From Cordylochernes scorpioides (lineage: Eukaryota; Arthropoda; Arachnida; Pseudoscorpiones; Chernetidae): a stretch of 64,000 nt of DNA. Below the pieces are notes generated by a model. It saw nothing but the letters and a program-made list of their open reading frames with translations. It was not told the origin of the DNA and searched no databases. This document shows positions 28,568-39,682 of this stretch, in pieces (the stretch's first letter is position 1; the number at the start of each line of letters is the position of its first letter). The position numbers were made by a program, and so were the translations under genes. The DNA lies in the NCBI GenBank assembly GCA_030710605.1, contig CP092874.1:71638555-71702554 (forward strand). Direction: 5' to 3'.

Positions 28568-30160
28568 TGATGGGTTCCCGGTTTGGATAGTTGAAAAGGG
28601 AGGATACACAATGTGACTTATTAAAAGTTTCCTTACTTAAGTATATATATATGTATGGCAAATTAGGCCAACAACCCCATGTATATAACCCGCAGGAAGA
28701 CCTTAATGTTGTATAATAGCAGCACAGCTGTCAGTGATGCACTATCGGCATATGTCTTTACATCATCACATTCACAAGGGAAAAAAAAAACTCTGTAATT
28801 GATTAAGGGTTGAGCTAAAACAAGGTTCGAGCATATAATTTTGTCAGAACAATGGTCTAAAGATGGAAACAGCCGCGACACTATTATACAATTTCATCAG
28901 ACAACCCATGAAATCGTTATTAAATTGGGCAATCTATAAAACACTGAAACACAGACACTCGCGGCAATGTATGTGGCCGGTAATTTATGGGAGACTTGAT
29001 TATTAGTAACATTCCCTTCAAATAGGTAAGAAACATACAACATTTCATTTAAACAGTGGGAATAGCACCATAAGGCAAATTATGTATGAAATAGGTAACA
29101 GAGGAAACAAGAAAATTTCTCTAGATATTTATTTAAATATCTTAAAATTTGGGAACATGTCTATACTGACGAGATATGCTATGTACATAGTAAAATTTAG
29201 ATAGAGGTGACCTGAAGTTATTTTATAGCCCTTTAGGGCCCATGCGAAATCTAGGTTGGCTACTACACAAAAAAGGGGGGGAAGGCGCTAAGTCATAATG
29301 ACAAATGGCTTACCTTTTCTCGAAAGTGGCGGCAAGGTCTGGTCTCCTCTACGTCTCAGGCCCGACTAAAAATCGTCCTTCTCACTGAGCGACTCCGATC
29401 GAATCCTGCCTTTTGGCAAAGAACCTTCTTTTATATCATCCCTCTCTCCATTTTCATTCGCCGAAAGAAACCAATCAAAATGGCCAACGGCTCCAGTATC
29501 AATTTCATAGACGCCCCAGGCCTCATCAAAATAGAACATATAGTATTACCAAAACAAAAAAAAAATCTCAAGAGAGAAACAACATGGCACTAGTGTAAGA
29601 TTTCAGACTCCAGGCCTCTTCCATCAAAATAGAACATATAGTATTACCAAAACAAAAATCTAAAGAGAGTAACATCTACGGCGATAGTGTAAAATTTCAG
29701 ACGCCAGCCCTCCCATCCACATGGATTGAAATACCATCCTCCCTTTTTCTCGGGACGATATATATATATCGCTCCCCCCCTCCGTCTTAGCTAAAATTGA
29801 CACAGGCCCCTTTTCACTTGCACTGTAATATAACGCTTTCCTTTCTCGGTTCAGTCTTTTAGAGATCTTCCTTCTCCATTTTTTTTTTTTTTTTTTTTTT
29901 CTGGTCACCTTTACCTAAATTTTTGGTGAGGGGAATATATGTACATATGAAACAACAGTTTCCAGCTCGGATGTCTCTGGATGTCTTCTTCTTTACCAGG
30001 CATCAGCTTTCGGCATGGAAGTCTGGTGTCATCTGTTGTCTAGGTTTCTGGGCAAAAAGAATGGTCTGTAAGTCTATGTGGGAGGGAAGCCATGTATCCA
30101 TTTGATTTGATTATACATACGCCTTCTGTTGGGGTATGGTTACAAAAACGTGCCCCAACA
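28568..30160 (-). repeat. Gypsy-2 5' LTR (1593 bp)
   Basis: Near-identical to 15858-17452; differences include TATATATGTATGG against a longer TA run and two fewer T in the poly-T tract. Confidence 0.95.
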
Positions 30161-30740
30161 TATTCATTGATCAAATTCACAATCCTGGTAGGGTTGGAAT
30201 ACAGGTCCTGTCTTGAGGCTCCCATACATTCCAAGAGGTGGTCCGGTGAGGCCTCTTTGGGATTGCAGATGGTGCATTGTGTCTTTACACCATCCTGGAA
30301 GAGAAGCGGTCTTGTATGGCCAGTTTTGAGCCAGGAGACATAGGTTGCTGCTTGTCAGTTCATCCCACATTCTAGAATAGCTCCAGGCTTTTGGTTCAGA
30401 TACCAATGATGGGATGTCAACTCCTGTATTTTTGTTTGTATGTTTCTTTTTTGTGTGGCGTTTGAAAAGGTCAAAATCAAGATCTAAGTTGAGTTTTGCT
30501 GCTGATTTTGAAATTGCATCCGCTATGTCATTGCCTTTCAGTCCTATGTGGGATCCACTGGAAGGTGACTTGTATGTCCTTGTGAAGCTTGTCTAAATTC
30601 AGAGCAATCTTCCTCAGGGACAGAGCTGGTGTAACAATGGCTGCTGACAGCGAGTCTGTAAAGAAAATAAGTTTATGTGGGGTTTCCATATTAATGTGTT
30701 CTAGGGCTATATATTTAACAATAAACAATTCATAACAGAT
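30161..30740 (-). pseudogene. LINE 3' fragment: RNase H and C-terminal region
   Basis: On the minus strand, KLIFFTDSLSAAIV starts an RNase H-like domain, continuing ALNLDKLHKDIQVTFQWIP, then a frameshift. Further on come LLAQNWPYKTASLPGW and a C..C-type tail ending ECMGASRQDLYSNPTRIVNL. This is typical of the end of ORF2 in R1/Jockey/I-type LINEs. The last codons are separated from their 3' UTR by Gypsy-2 (see 15798-15857). Frameshifted and 5' truncated. Confidence 0.7.
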
Positions 30741-30775
30741 GGCGCGCTAATGCATCATAATATATATTTTGTATT

Positions 30776-30887
30776 TAACCTTATATGTACGATGTAATAA
30801 GGAAGTTTCAATCTCTCTCTGTATTTATTTATGTATTTAACCTTATATAATCCTATATGAACATTGTAATAAATCAGTTTCAATCTC
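30776..30887. repeat. Short AT-rich direct repeats flanking SINE-1
   Basis: Two related units (AACCTTATAT...GTTTCAATCTC) at 30776-30823 and 30838-30887. A third, nearly identical to the second, lies at 44410-44456 beyond the SINE and Gypsy-3. The last two may be a long SINE target duplication or part of a minisatellite. Confidence 0.55.
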
Positions 30888-31170
30888 GGGGGTCGGTGGA
30901 AGACTGGGTAAACCGTTTGGTTTTCGACCACTAGGACCCGGGTTCGATTCCCGCATTGGACACTTTTTCTGTTTAGAAAAAAAATGCTCCAATGGCCCCC
31001 GATTCTTGCAAAAGTCCAACCCCACCAGCGAGTGCAAGTAACCAAACGGGGCTCTGGCATTTGTAAGTGCAAAGTCGAACTGCTTTTCACATGTGTAGAC
31101 ATGTGGTGCGCTTACAGTAAAAGCAGTCGCTAACCACCCACCATGATTATCATGGCCTGTACCACGTGTA
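30888..31170 (+). repeat. tRNA-derived SINE, copy 1, split by Gypsy-3
   Basis: The head GGTCGGTGGAAGACTGGGTA, followed by CCGGGTTCGATTCCCGC (pol III B box), is tRNA-like. The body contains GATTCTTGCAAAAGTCCAAC, GACATGTGGTGCGCTTACAG and CCATGATTATCATGGCC. The tail (CTAGGGATAAGCAAAA) resumes at 44375 after Gypsy-3. At least seven other whole or partial copies are in the window. Confidence 0.85.
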
Positions 31171-31798
31171 TGTGATATCTTGGGACCTCTGGGACCAGTG
31201 TTACCTGATGCTAGACGAACCTCGATGTCAACTCTACCGTGCAGTCGTGGTGGAAGGCGACACAGCTGGGCCAAAGGTGAAATAAACAAACGGAGATTCC
31301 ACTAAGAAGCGTCTGACGTCAAGAAGGAATGGGATGAGGAGAATTCTGGTAGGAAAGGGTGTACCTTGGATCGGAGCGTCCGGTGCACTGGAACTGGAAC
31401 GACGACTAACTAGGGACTGATTAACTGAGGATCGGGACCTCCTTTTATAGCTGAGCGGGTCCGAACAGGTCGCTGCCCTTTTCTGACGTAAACAGGGGGG
31501 GAAAGTTTTATTATCCAGGAGGGCCACGACCTCGTAAAAGTTGGACTGGGTTTTGCTAGGCCTTCTTCTATTCTCACCTAAGCCTGATTAGTTTTAACCT
31601 TAATTTTCTCCTGTTAGTCTCCATTCCTTCTATCTGTACAGTTGCTATACTTTATTAGATTCTTACGCGGTACAGATTGATGTTAGTTGAGGCTTTCTAT
31701 TTGCAGTAAATAAGAAGTTATATACAGTCACATGGTGGAACATGTGGTAATAGATATCTGGACTATTTACAACAATTCCATGGTCTTAAATCATCACA
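31171..31798 (-). repeat. Gypsy-3 3' LTR
   Basis: TGTGATATCTTGG at the left and AAATCATCACA at the right. Matches 43749-44374 closely. The first two bases differ from the internal copy. Confidence 0.9.
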
Positions 31799-33874
31799 GA
31801 TGGCCCCGGATGTGAGAGGGTTCATATGGAGGGATTTAAGAGAGCGGAATAGGAAGACTGTTATTAAGGAAGTAATTTTTTTTAAAATTAATTAAAGTGA
31901 GTTGGTATATAACATGGGGTTGATTTCTGTATATCCATAAGAGATAATAAAGCATAAACAACTAATACTAAACATACAAGTAAAACAAAAATAGGAATAA
32001 AAGATTTAATAGAGAACATATAATGATGATAGGTAAAAATATAAATGATTGGATGGGTAAATCATGATCTCTTCGTGATGGGCTTTAGAAAGGGTTGAGG
32101 GGTTATTTGTGATTAGGTTGAAGCAATGTCACCTTGACGCAAGTCCAAAACCATTTAATGTGCACGGCGCGGAGAACCTAGGCCATGTTTCACATGTAAA
32201 TTTAAGGACCGAATTAAGTTACAGTACCACAATCGAAAAGTAAGATAAGGGTGATTGTTATGGGTTTTAGTAATTAGTCGTTAAGACGTACGCATGCAGG
32301 ATAAATGAGGGCGAAGATCAGTGACCAGAAATCAAAGTTTTAATTGGAGTCGTCAGGGGCTTAGCGAGAAAAAGAGTAAAATAAAAAGATGTGCCAGCGT
32401 GTGGCATGAGAGTGCCCTGGAATATATAAAAAAAATACAATTTGCACGTATCCAAGCCAGAAGTTGGGATTGGTAAATCTGGGGGACGGTGTGTCAATAT
32501 TGTAAATTACGAAATCAAAGTAGGTCAAGTCTAGCCTGCGAAGGAGTTAAAAGTTCCTGCGTAAAAGGAATGTTAGTATTTATTAAGAAGTAACCTTTAA
32601 AGTGGTTGTTTAAGAGGTTATTGAAGATTGCCCTGTTTTTAGATCATGATTTTTAGTTTGATTATAAAAGAATATATCATTGAGATATGAAATTGCGAAA
32701 TTAAGGCTTTGCATATAGCGTTAAAGGATTTGAAAAATCGAAAATAGAATTGCGAAGTTAAATGCAAAGTAATCTTTAAAAAAAAAGTAAAAATAGTGAT
32801 GACATGATACAAAGATTAACACACTACAGCAGTATATAAGGGGTAATAGAAAGTGAAAATATTAAATGAAAAAAAAAAAAAGCAGTAATATACTCGCGAT
32901 AGCATTGACATGGTAGCGGAAGATGAAACAATGTAAATAACATCTAATTTATAAAGTGAGAGAAAATATAAAATGATAAATGCAAATTAGTGATATAAAC
33001 ATGAAATATAAACTTGAGATTATTAGATATGAAAGATAAAATATAAAGTTGATTATAGAATAGAGTCATAAAGCAAAAGTAAATAAGTTTTGGTAAAGAA
33101 AAATAAAATAAAACGACAATAATCTAAACTGATTGGTTGACGTAAAAAAAAAACTTATAAGAGCTAGATATTGATTAGATAAAGGATATTTTTAAAAAAT
33201 GTTCATCGAGAAAGAAGAGCAAGTAAGATTATACATAGAAATTATATATCGTGAAAGAATGGAAAGTTGTAGGCCAAATGTATGTTACTGTTTTTTAGAA
33301 TGGGTAGAGAGAGCTTTAAATTGTCCTCGATCGCGATATCTTTGGTCTGGTTGGCATGAGTTTATCTAACTTATCGAATTTGTTTTATGTTTGACGCGAC
33401 TCGTGGATCACATTGTTTCCAACTGTGAAACTTACTGAGTCCTAATGTTGTCGTTTTTTTGTTCCCTGCGCCACGTTTAGGTGAAAACGTGATTCTTCCT
33501 AAAGCGGCATTTATTCTGTTAGTGGACTGATTTGTTAGTAAATGTAAAATAACGTGTTAAGCAAGTTATTAGTAGCTAAACGGGATATCGGAGTATAATA
33601 ATGGGTTAGGGATTAGAACGATATATAGTAAAAGGCACGCACTAATATTTGATATCATAGCTGGTGAACATTCATTAGAGTGACACCGGGCAATAGCGAT
33701 GAGTCGTAACAAGATGTCGGCTGTTTGTTCATCTCCAGCGGAAGAGGGGGATATTTTTATCGTATCCCCGAAGTGGAGGGGGGTGGCTATCTAGGTCAGA
33801 GGCTCCTTTCGGGGCAGCTTGCTTTCTTCCAACTTATTGGAAGATAACGACTATAGTATTCTTCTTGGTAATAT
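31799..33874. other. Gypsy-3 3' noncoding region
   Basis: 2.1 kb, very AT-rich, no frame of note and no envelope gene. I find no convincing purine tract next to the LTR. Confidence 0.55.
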
Positions 33875-34389
33875 TTATTGGAATATCTCTGCAGTAAGGT
33901 GCAGAAAAGGGGCTGAGCAAGTCGGGGGTATTAGACGGGATTTCTGAGCGTCAAATATTGTGGGACATAAATGGCCAAATTCTATTAAGTGTACATCAGG
34001 TGTTACGCGAGGTGTTTGAATTAGAGGCTGGGGCGCGAGGAATAAGATATCTTCTGTATAGTATTTAAGTTTGTTCACATGAACTGTATCATCTTCTTTA
34101 TTTAGGGGTCGATTGGGTCTGTTAATTCGGACTACGTTCGGGGATATTATTTCTATAATTGTAAACGGACCTGTGAAGTATGGTGCCAGTTTTCCCGTAT
34201 CGGGATGTTTATAATTTTTTACGAGGACTAGGTCACCAATCTCGAAATGCGGGGCTTGATGACCTTTATCATATCTTTGTTTGTCCCTTTCATGCTTAAG
34301 CTGTGTTCTGCTGGAGGCAAGTTGCCTAGCCTTCTGTACGTCGGGGAACGGGTTGTAATGATTTTTTAGTTCTGGTGGGATGCTATTAA
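33875..34389 (-). pseudogene. Gypsy-3 integrase, C-terminal part
   Basis: Downstream of the piggyBac insertion, the minus strand continues NHYNPFPDVQKARQLA, then HFEIGDLVLVKNYKHPDTGK, LAPYFTGPFTIIEI and HVNKLKYYTEDI. This is the integrase C-terminal SH3-like domain and tail. The frame ends at 33875. TTAA at 34386-34389 is one copy of the piggyBac target site. Confidence 0.8.
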
Positions 34390-36827
34390 CCCGGCAGCGG
34401 TCGCGCCCTCTTTTATACCTTGAAAGGTCGCGGTGGGTAAAATTTACCCACTTTCAAAAACCTAAATAAATCAAATATTCTTTTCAATATTTTTATTGTT
34501 TTCTATGTTAGAATAATGATTTATCTATTAAATAACTTTACATAAAATCCTGAGATATAAAAATCATTTTTTATTTTATTTTATTAATAACAAATCAAAA
34601 TATCAAATATTTATGATATATTTGACTATTTTATGAAAATAAAAATATATATCGAAGATAGGTTATAAAATATAAATTTGTATGAAAGTTATCACTTCCT
34701 TTCATAGAAATTAGGACTTGTTTCGTCCTTTATGACATTCTTGACAAATTATTACAGAGTGTTCCTTACACAAAAAAGCAAAACAGTACTGGCAATGTTG
34801 AATAGTTTTTCTGTCCTTTTTTTCTTTCTGGCATTTCTTGCATCGATGTCTTTCTCCTATTTTTGGCTTTTTAGATGGACCAGGCTCTAACAAATTTAAA
34901 ATATCGGATGCCTTTTCCTTTATTTCACATGGCATTCTTCCGCTTACTGTGCGAACTTTGACCATCTCTTCAATAAGATCTAAGGATAAGGTTTTCAAAA
35001 AATGACGTCTTGATTTAACCTTTGATGCGTTGCCATTTGCAAAATGAATTATCTGGGAATTTATTGCCCCAATATTTAAAAGTGAATAAAAAATAACCAT
35101 GGGCCATCTTCTTGAATTTCTTGCACAGTTATATGTAGCTGTCATTTCGTCCATCATATCTACACCACCCTTTGTCATATTATAAAACATTATCATCTCT
35201 GGTTTTTTCAATTCTCCCGTTGAATCATCTATATTTGCATCGTGGTGCAGAGTTGAAAGCATAAGTACAACTTTATTCTCTTTAGGCTTGTATGAAAGAA
35301 GTGTCATTTCACTTTGAAAGCCAAAAACACTAGTGTGTACATTTCTACCTCTGCTGATGACAAACTCTGAGGGGATTTCCTTTTTATTTCTTTTTAAGGA
35401 ACCAACAATTGTTAGTCTATATTGTTGTAAAAGTTTTAGAGCTAAAGAATAACTGGTGAACCAGTTATCCATTGTTACATTGCGGCCAGTTCCCTTGATT
35501 GGCTCACACAATCGTTCCACAACGTCACTTGGACTGTTGCTGACATTGTAAGGACCTTCAGGGTTTTTTCCTTAATAAATCTACAAGTTACAAGTAAAAA
35601 ACATTTTTGAATCCACGAGAGCAAATAATTTTATTCCATATTTATTGTGTTTACTCGGAATATACTGCCTGAAATTGCATTTCCCTCTGAAAGCATCAAG
35701 CTTTTCATCCACCGTTATATATTCCGAAGGAGAATAATGCTTTTGGCAATTTTTACAAAAGTATCAAGAATCAATCTCACAGCTGCTAATTTATCTTGAC
35801 GAAGTCTTTCATTTCTTGTAGCTTTGTCATCAAAACGAATTACTCTGAGAAGAAATCGGAATCTGTTTTCAGACATAGCTATTCTACACAATTCAAATCC
35901 AGTACTATCTCTTGCCCATGCATCATCTGTATTCAATTTATTCGCTTTCATGACCCCAAGAAAGTAAATAATTCCCAATAAAGCTTTAATTTCATGTAGG
36001 TTTGTCAAATTAGCATCTCTTTCTCTGCCATAGTTCTGCTGAATATTCCTAATGTAAATGTTAGTATTTATAACTATGCATTCAAGTATATTGTCATCTA
36101 TAAAGAGATTCCAACAATCTAATATCGATTTAGCATTTTTTTGCTTCACCCTTTACCCCTGCTAGATGGGTGATAATATTTTCACTGCGAGTTCGAACAT
36201 TTTTTGGGGGAAGAGCTTTCTTCCATTTAGTCTTTTGGTCCTTTCCTATATAGTAATTGAAGCTTGGATCCTCATTGTTTTCTTCTTCTGATAATGTATA
36301 CTGTTCAGTGTCTGTACTCCAATTCCTCTCTTCTATATGATCATCAGTTTCTGATTCCTCATCATCGGGATTTGGAATATTATTATCATCACGGAGAAAA
36401 TCAGCATTTGAAAGCATTTTATGTAAAATAATGTAAAAAGAGAGGAAATAAAATATAAATCCTACCTTATTGTTGGAAGAATAGATTGTATTATTGCACT
36501 TGGGGCAGCAAAACCAAACAACAAGAAGCCAGAAAGTAACTCGAAACTTAATTACGCAAACCAAAACCAAAAGCGTTAAAAGGTCGCGCTGGGTAAAAAT
36601 TACCCAATGACGAGAACTCAAAAGGTCGCACTGGGTAAAATTGACCCAAACATGCTAATAAAATGAATATATGTCATAAAATTAAAATTATAGGTTTATT
36701 ATAATAATCTTTAGATAGATTTAGAAAGGTACTGAGAATATATTTTAAATATATATATTTTTTAATATAGAAATATTTTCGAAAAGTTCCTTCTGGGTAA
36801 TTTTTACCCATTGCGACCGCTTAAGGG
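34390..36827 (-). mobile_element. piggyBac-type DNA transposon (defective)
   Basis: Flanked by TTAA (34386-34389, 36828-36831). Termini CCCGGCAGCGGTCGC (left) and, read inward, CCCTTAAGCGGTCGC (right). Subterminal motifs combining GGTCGC with GGGTAAAATTTACCC occur near both ends (34424-34452, 36579-36648, 36793-36820). The minus-strand transposase is broken. Inserted in Gypsy-3 integrase. Confidence 0.92.
34711..36420 (-). pseudogene. piggyBac transposase (PGBD-like), frameshifted
   Basis: Three frames in order on the minus strand. 36420-36130: acidic N-terminus (MLSNADFLRDDN, DDEESETDDH). 36149-35715: core start (SILDCWNLFID, LLGIIYFLGVMKANKL). 35520-34711: core end with catalytic-type aspartates (NVTMDNWFTSY and TKGGVDMMDEM) and a C-terminal Cys-rich finger (RCKKCQKEK, HCQYCFAFLCKEH, CQECHKG). 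Between 35715 and 35520 the frame is interrupted but residues of the same domain are still readable. At least two frameshifts; not functional as it stands. Confidence 0.85.
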
Positions 36828-36831
36828 TTAA

Positions 36832-37480
36832 ACATCAAAAAGATCGGTGGGAAACCTGTGACGGTGTGCGGGGATTGGTTATAGATTTGGACAACTTGTT
36901 TAATTAGTTTGGTCCAAGATGTCTTCGGGTGTTCGAGATAAAGTAACCTTAGTTTTCCAGTGATGGTGGCGTTCAATCGTTCTATCAATCCGTTAGCTTG
37001 CGGATTGTTACTGGTGGTAAGTAGTGGTTGTATACCGCGAGATAGCAGAAATTTGCGGAATTTTTCGGAGGTGAATGCGGGCACTCTATCCGAAAGTAGA
37101 CGTTTTGGAGACCCTTGTTGTAGTACCTTTTTTAGGGTTTGGATGTACGTTAAGGTACTGGTAGATTTCGATGGAAATGCCCAAGCGTATCTGGTCAAGT
37201 GATCCACTATAACATGGAGATACGTCTTGGAGTGTCCGTATTTCGAAAATCCGGCTATTGTATCTATTGATATTAAATCGAATGGTTGTTGTGGTGGGGG
37301 AATTTGTCCTAAGGTGCCATAAGGCTTACCTTTGGGTCTTTTGATGATTTGGCAGGTATGACAGGAATTTACAAATTTTTGTATGGATTTGGCCATACCT
37401 TTCCAGTAATACTGAGTAGAGATTAGGCGAGCCATTTGGGAGATACCGGGATGGTTGTATTCGCTGTGAACCTGATTCAT
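36832..37480 (-). pseudogene. Gypsy-3 integrase, N-terminal and catalytic part
   Basis: 219-codon frame: zinc finger H.EYNHPG, then CHTCQIIKRPKG, and the DDE core with SIDTIAGFSK, LSDRVPAFTS (G to V next to the aspartate) and NGLIERLNATI. It is cut at FPPIFLMFN by piggyBac. Upstream, 37481-37796 on the minus strand holds the rest of RNase H (YPDHQALQWLKT, ADLLSRNPF) in a shifted frame. Confidence 0.85.
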
Positions 37481-37796
37481 AAGCGAGTGTTGAAGAGCTT
37501 CGGGTATTATTATTCGATTTACACCTTTACGCCGTATGGTGTGTAGACCGTTGACGTCTACAGCGACACTGGTATTTGTGATATTCGGTTGGTGTTTCTT
37601 AATAGTACGTGCACTGATAAATCCACAAAATGGATTGCGCGAAAGTAAGTCGGCCTCGTGTTGCTGTGTTCCCTTGAGGTACTGTATTTCATAGTCGTAA
37701 GTGGATAGTCTTAAACTCCACCTAAAAAGTCGTCCTGACGGGTTTTTAATAGTTTTAAGCCATTGTAGGGCTTGGTGGTCAGGGTAGACAGTGAAT

Positions 37797-39223
37797 TTAT
37801 AGATGCGGTAGATAGATGCGGAATTTTTCGATGCTTTCTACGATCGCTAAGCATTCTAACTCTGAAATGGTATAATTGCGTTCGTGAGGGCGCAGTGCTC
37901 TACTGTAATACTGTGTGGGATGAATTTTTCCGTCCGGATGTACTTGTTTGAGAATTCCTGCGATTCCCTGGGTGGAGGCGTCACAGTACAAGCGGCAGGG
38001 TAAGCCATCCTGATACAGATGTAATACGGGCTTACGTGTTAAGCTCTCCTTGAGAGCCGTGAATGCCTGTTGACATTTTTCGTCCCATTGCCATTTAGTG
38101 TCTTTTTTAAGTAAATGGTTGAGTGGGGTTCTGAGACGGGCATAATCTGGTATAAACTTGTTATACACGTTGACGGCTCCTAAAAAGGACTGTAACGTTT
38201 TTTGGTTGAAGGGAGGTTTGATAGCGTTAATAATATCGAGGTTACGGGTCTGCGGTGTGTAAGTTCCGTTCTTAACAGTGTATCCTAGAAATTCTATTGA
38301 TGTCTTCAAAAATTCACATTTTTTATAGTTTAGTTTAATATTTTCCTGTTGGCAGATCTCCGGGAATTGTTCTAAGTGTTGAATATGCTCTTCTAAGGTA
38401 TCCAAAAAGATAATAAAATCATCGAAATAGTGGGCTATGAAGTTTAACTTATATTTTTGGAATATTTGGTTTATTGCGCGTTCAAAAATCTGTGGTGAGT
38501 TGCGCATCCCAAAAGGAAGCCTACAAAATTCGTATTGCCCGTCTAATGTCACGAAAGCTAAAAGGTGACGGGAACTGGGATCTATTTCGACCTGCCAGTA
38601 GGCAGAAGATATGTCGGCTGAGGAGAAATATTTGGCGCGTGAGAGTTTGTCGAGTATATTCTCTATCAAGGGGAGAGGATGGACGTCTGGTGCAATGATT
38701 TCATTAATCCTACGATAGTCAACACAAAAGCGTTTTGATTTGTCACGCTTGGTGACAAGCGTAATAGGACTGGCATAGGGAGATACAGAGGTTGTGATTA
38801 TACCGTGTTCAAGCATGTGTTCGATTTGTGTTTGTATTTCAAGTTGGTCATTTAGGGGTACGCGATAAGGACGTAAGGCAATTACCTTGTCCGAAGTAGT
38901 ATTGATTTTTACGGGAGGTATTTTAAGCCTAGGGACGTCGTATTTATTGGCGGCGAAAACGGGTGCAAATTGATGCAGTACCTTGTGTAAATTATAGGGA
39001 CAGTGACCTAGGTTACTTGTGTCCAAAGATATGCAAGAGGAGGACATAGAGGCGTTGAAAATAGGATCAGGAACATTACAATGAGGCCAAATAAGAGTGT
39101 TGGAGTTCACCACGTGTGAGCAACCCCTTCCAGGAGGGGAAAATTTAGTAAATGGGACAGTTGTATTAACCTGTCCATGGGACACGTGTTGCTTGCACGA
39201 GGTGAATTTGTATAAGGTAGTTG
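37797..39223 (-). pseudogene. Gypsy-3 reverse transcriptase and start of RNase H
   Basis: The main frame, 37797-39185, is 462 codons. RT motifs: VDYRRINEIIAPDV, FSSADISSAYWQV, RLPFGMRNSPQIFE, then HYFDDFIIF. The catalytic box is FDD instead of YxDD-type (Y)(I/L/V)DD. Then LGAVNVYNKF. RNase H starts LYCDASTQGIAGIL. The frame ends after EKFRIYL at a 13-bp tandem duplication near 37803-37828, which shifts it. The 5' side is cut by hAT at 39231. Confidence 0.85.
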
Positions 39224-39249
39224 GTAGAGGTCAGTGTTGGGCAAATATT

Positions 39250-39480
39250 AATTAAAATGATTTATTAAAGATTAACAATTGATTAATTGTTAATTGTAAT
39301 TTTCACAATTAACAATTAATCAATTGTTAATTGTATTTTTACAATTAACAATTAATCAATTGTTAATTGTATTCATACAATTAACAATTAATTAATTGTT
39401 AATTGCACTTTTCTAATTAACAATTAATTAATTGTTAATTGCACTTTTCAAATTAACAATTAATTAATTGTTTAGAGAAA
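39250..39480. repeat. Left subterminal array of the hAT element
   Basis: About six imperfect units of about 42 bp, each built on the self-complementary TTAACAATTAATTAATTG or a near variant, followed by TTAATTG and a short spacer (CACTTTTC). Possible transposase-binding sites. Confidence 0.75.
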
Positions 39481-39682
39481 TTTAATTAATCTAACAAATA
39501 AAAAAATTACTGGTGCATAATAAACTGGTATATAATATACTGTACAGGCCTGCGAGGGACGTGGACGCAGGTACAATATAACTATTGAACTATTTAAATA
39601 CACATGTTAGCAACAAATAAAAGACTGATGCAAATGATCATCAATAACTTTAATTAAGCATGATTAGATAGACAATGATAAT

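Larger units (their letters stand above)
15858..30160 (-). mobile_element. Gypsy-2: 14.3-kb Gypsy-type LTR retrotransposon
   Basis: LTRs at 15858-17452 and 28568-30160 start TGATGGGTTCCCGG and end GTGCCCCAACA (plus-strand view). They are nearly identical, and the outer flanks are TATT (15854-15857, 30161-30164). Gag, Pol and integrase lie on the minus strand at 25565-21120. A tRNA-like primer-binding site abuts the 5' LTR at 28544-28566, and a GGCAGGGGGAGGAT purine tract (minus strand) abuts the 3' LTR. The coding part is only 4.4 kb; 3.0 kb before gag and 3.7 kb after integrase are noncoding or hold nested debris. Young insertion, but Pol has a frameshift. Confidence 0.93.

Noticed and set aside
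39250-39480. Regular 42-bp repeats as a CRISPR array
   Set aside because: Eukaryotic context; units are AT-rich palindromes without unique spacers, at the end of a hAT element.
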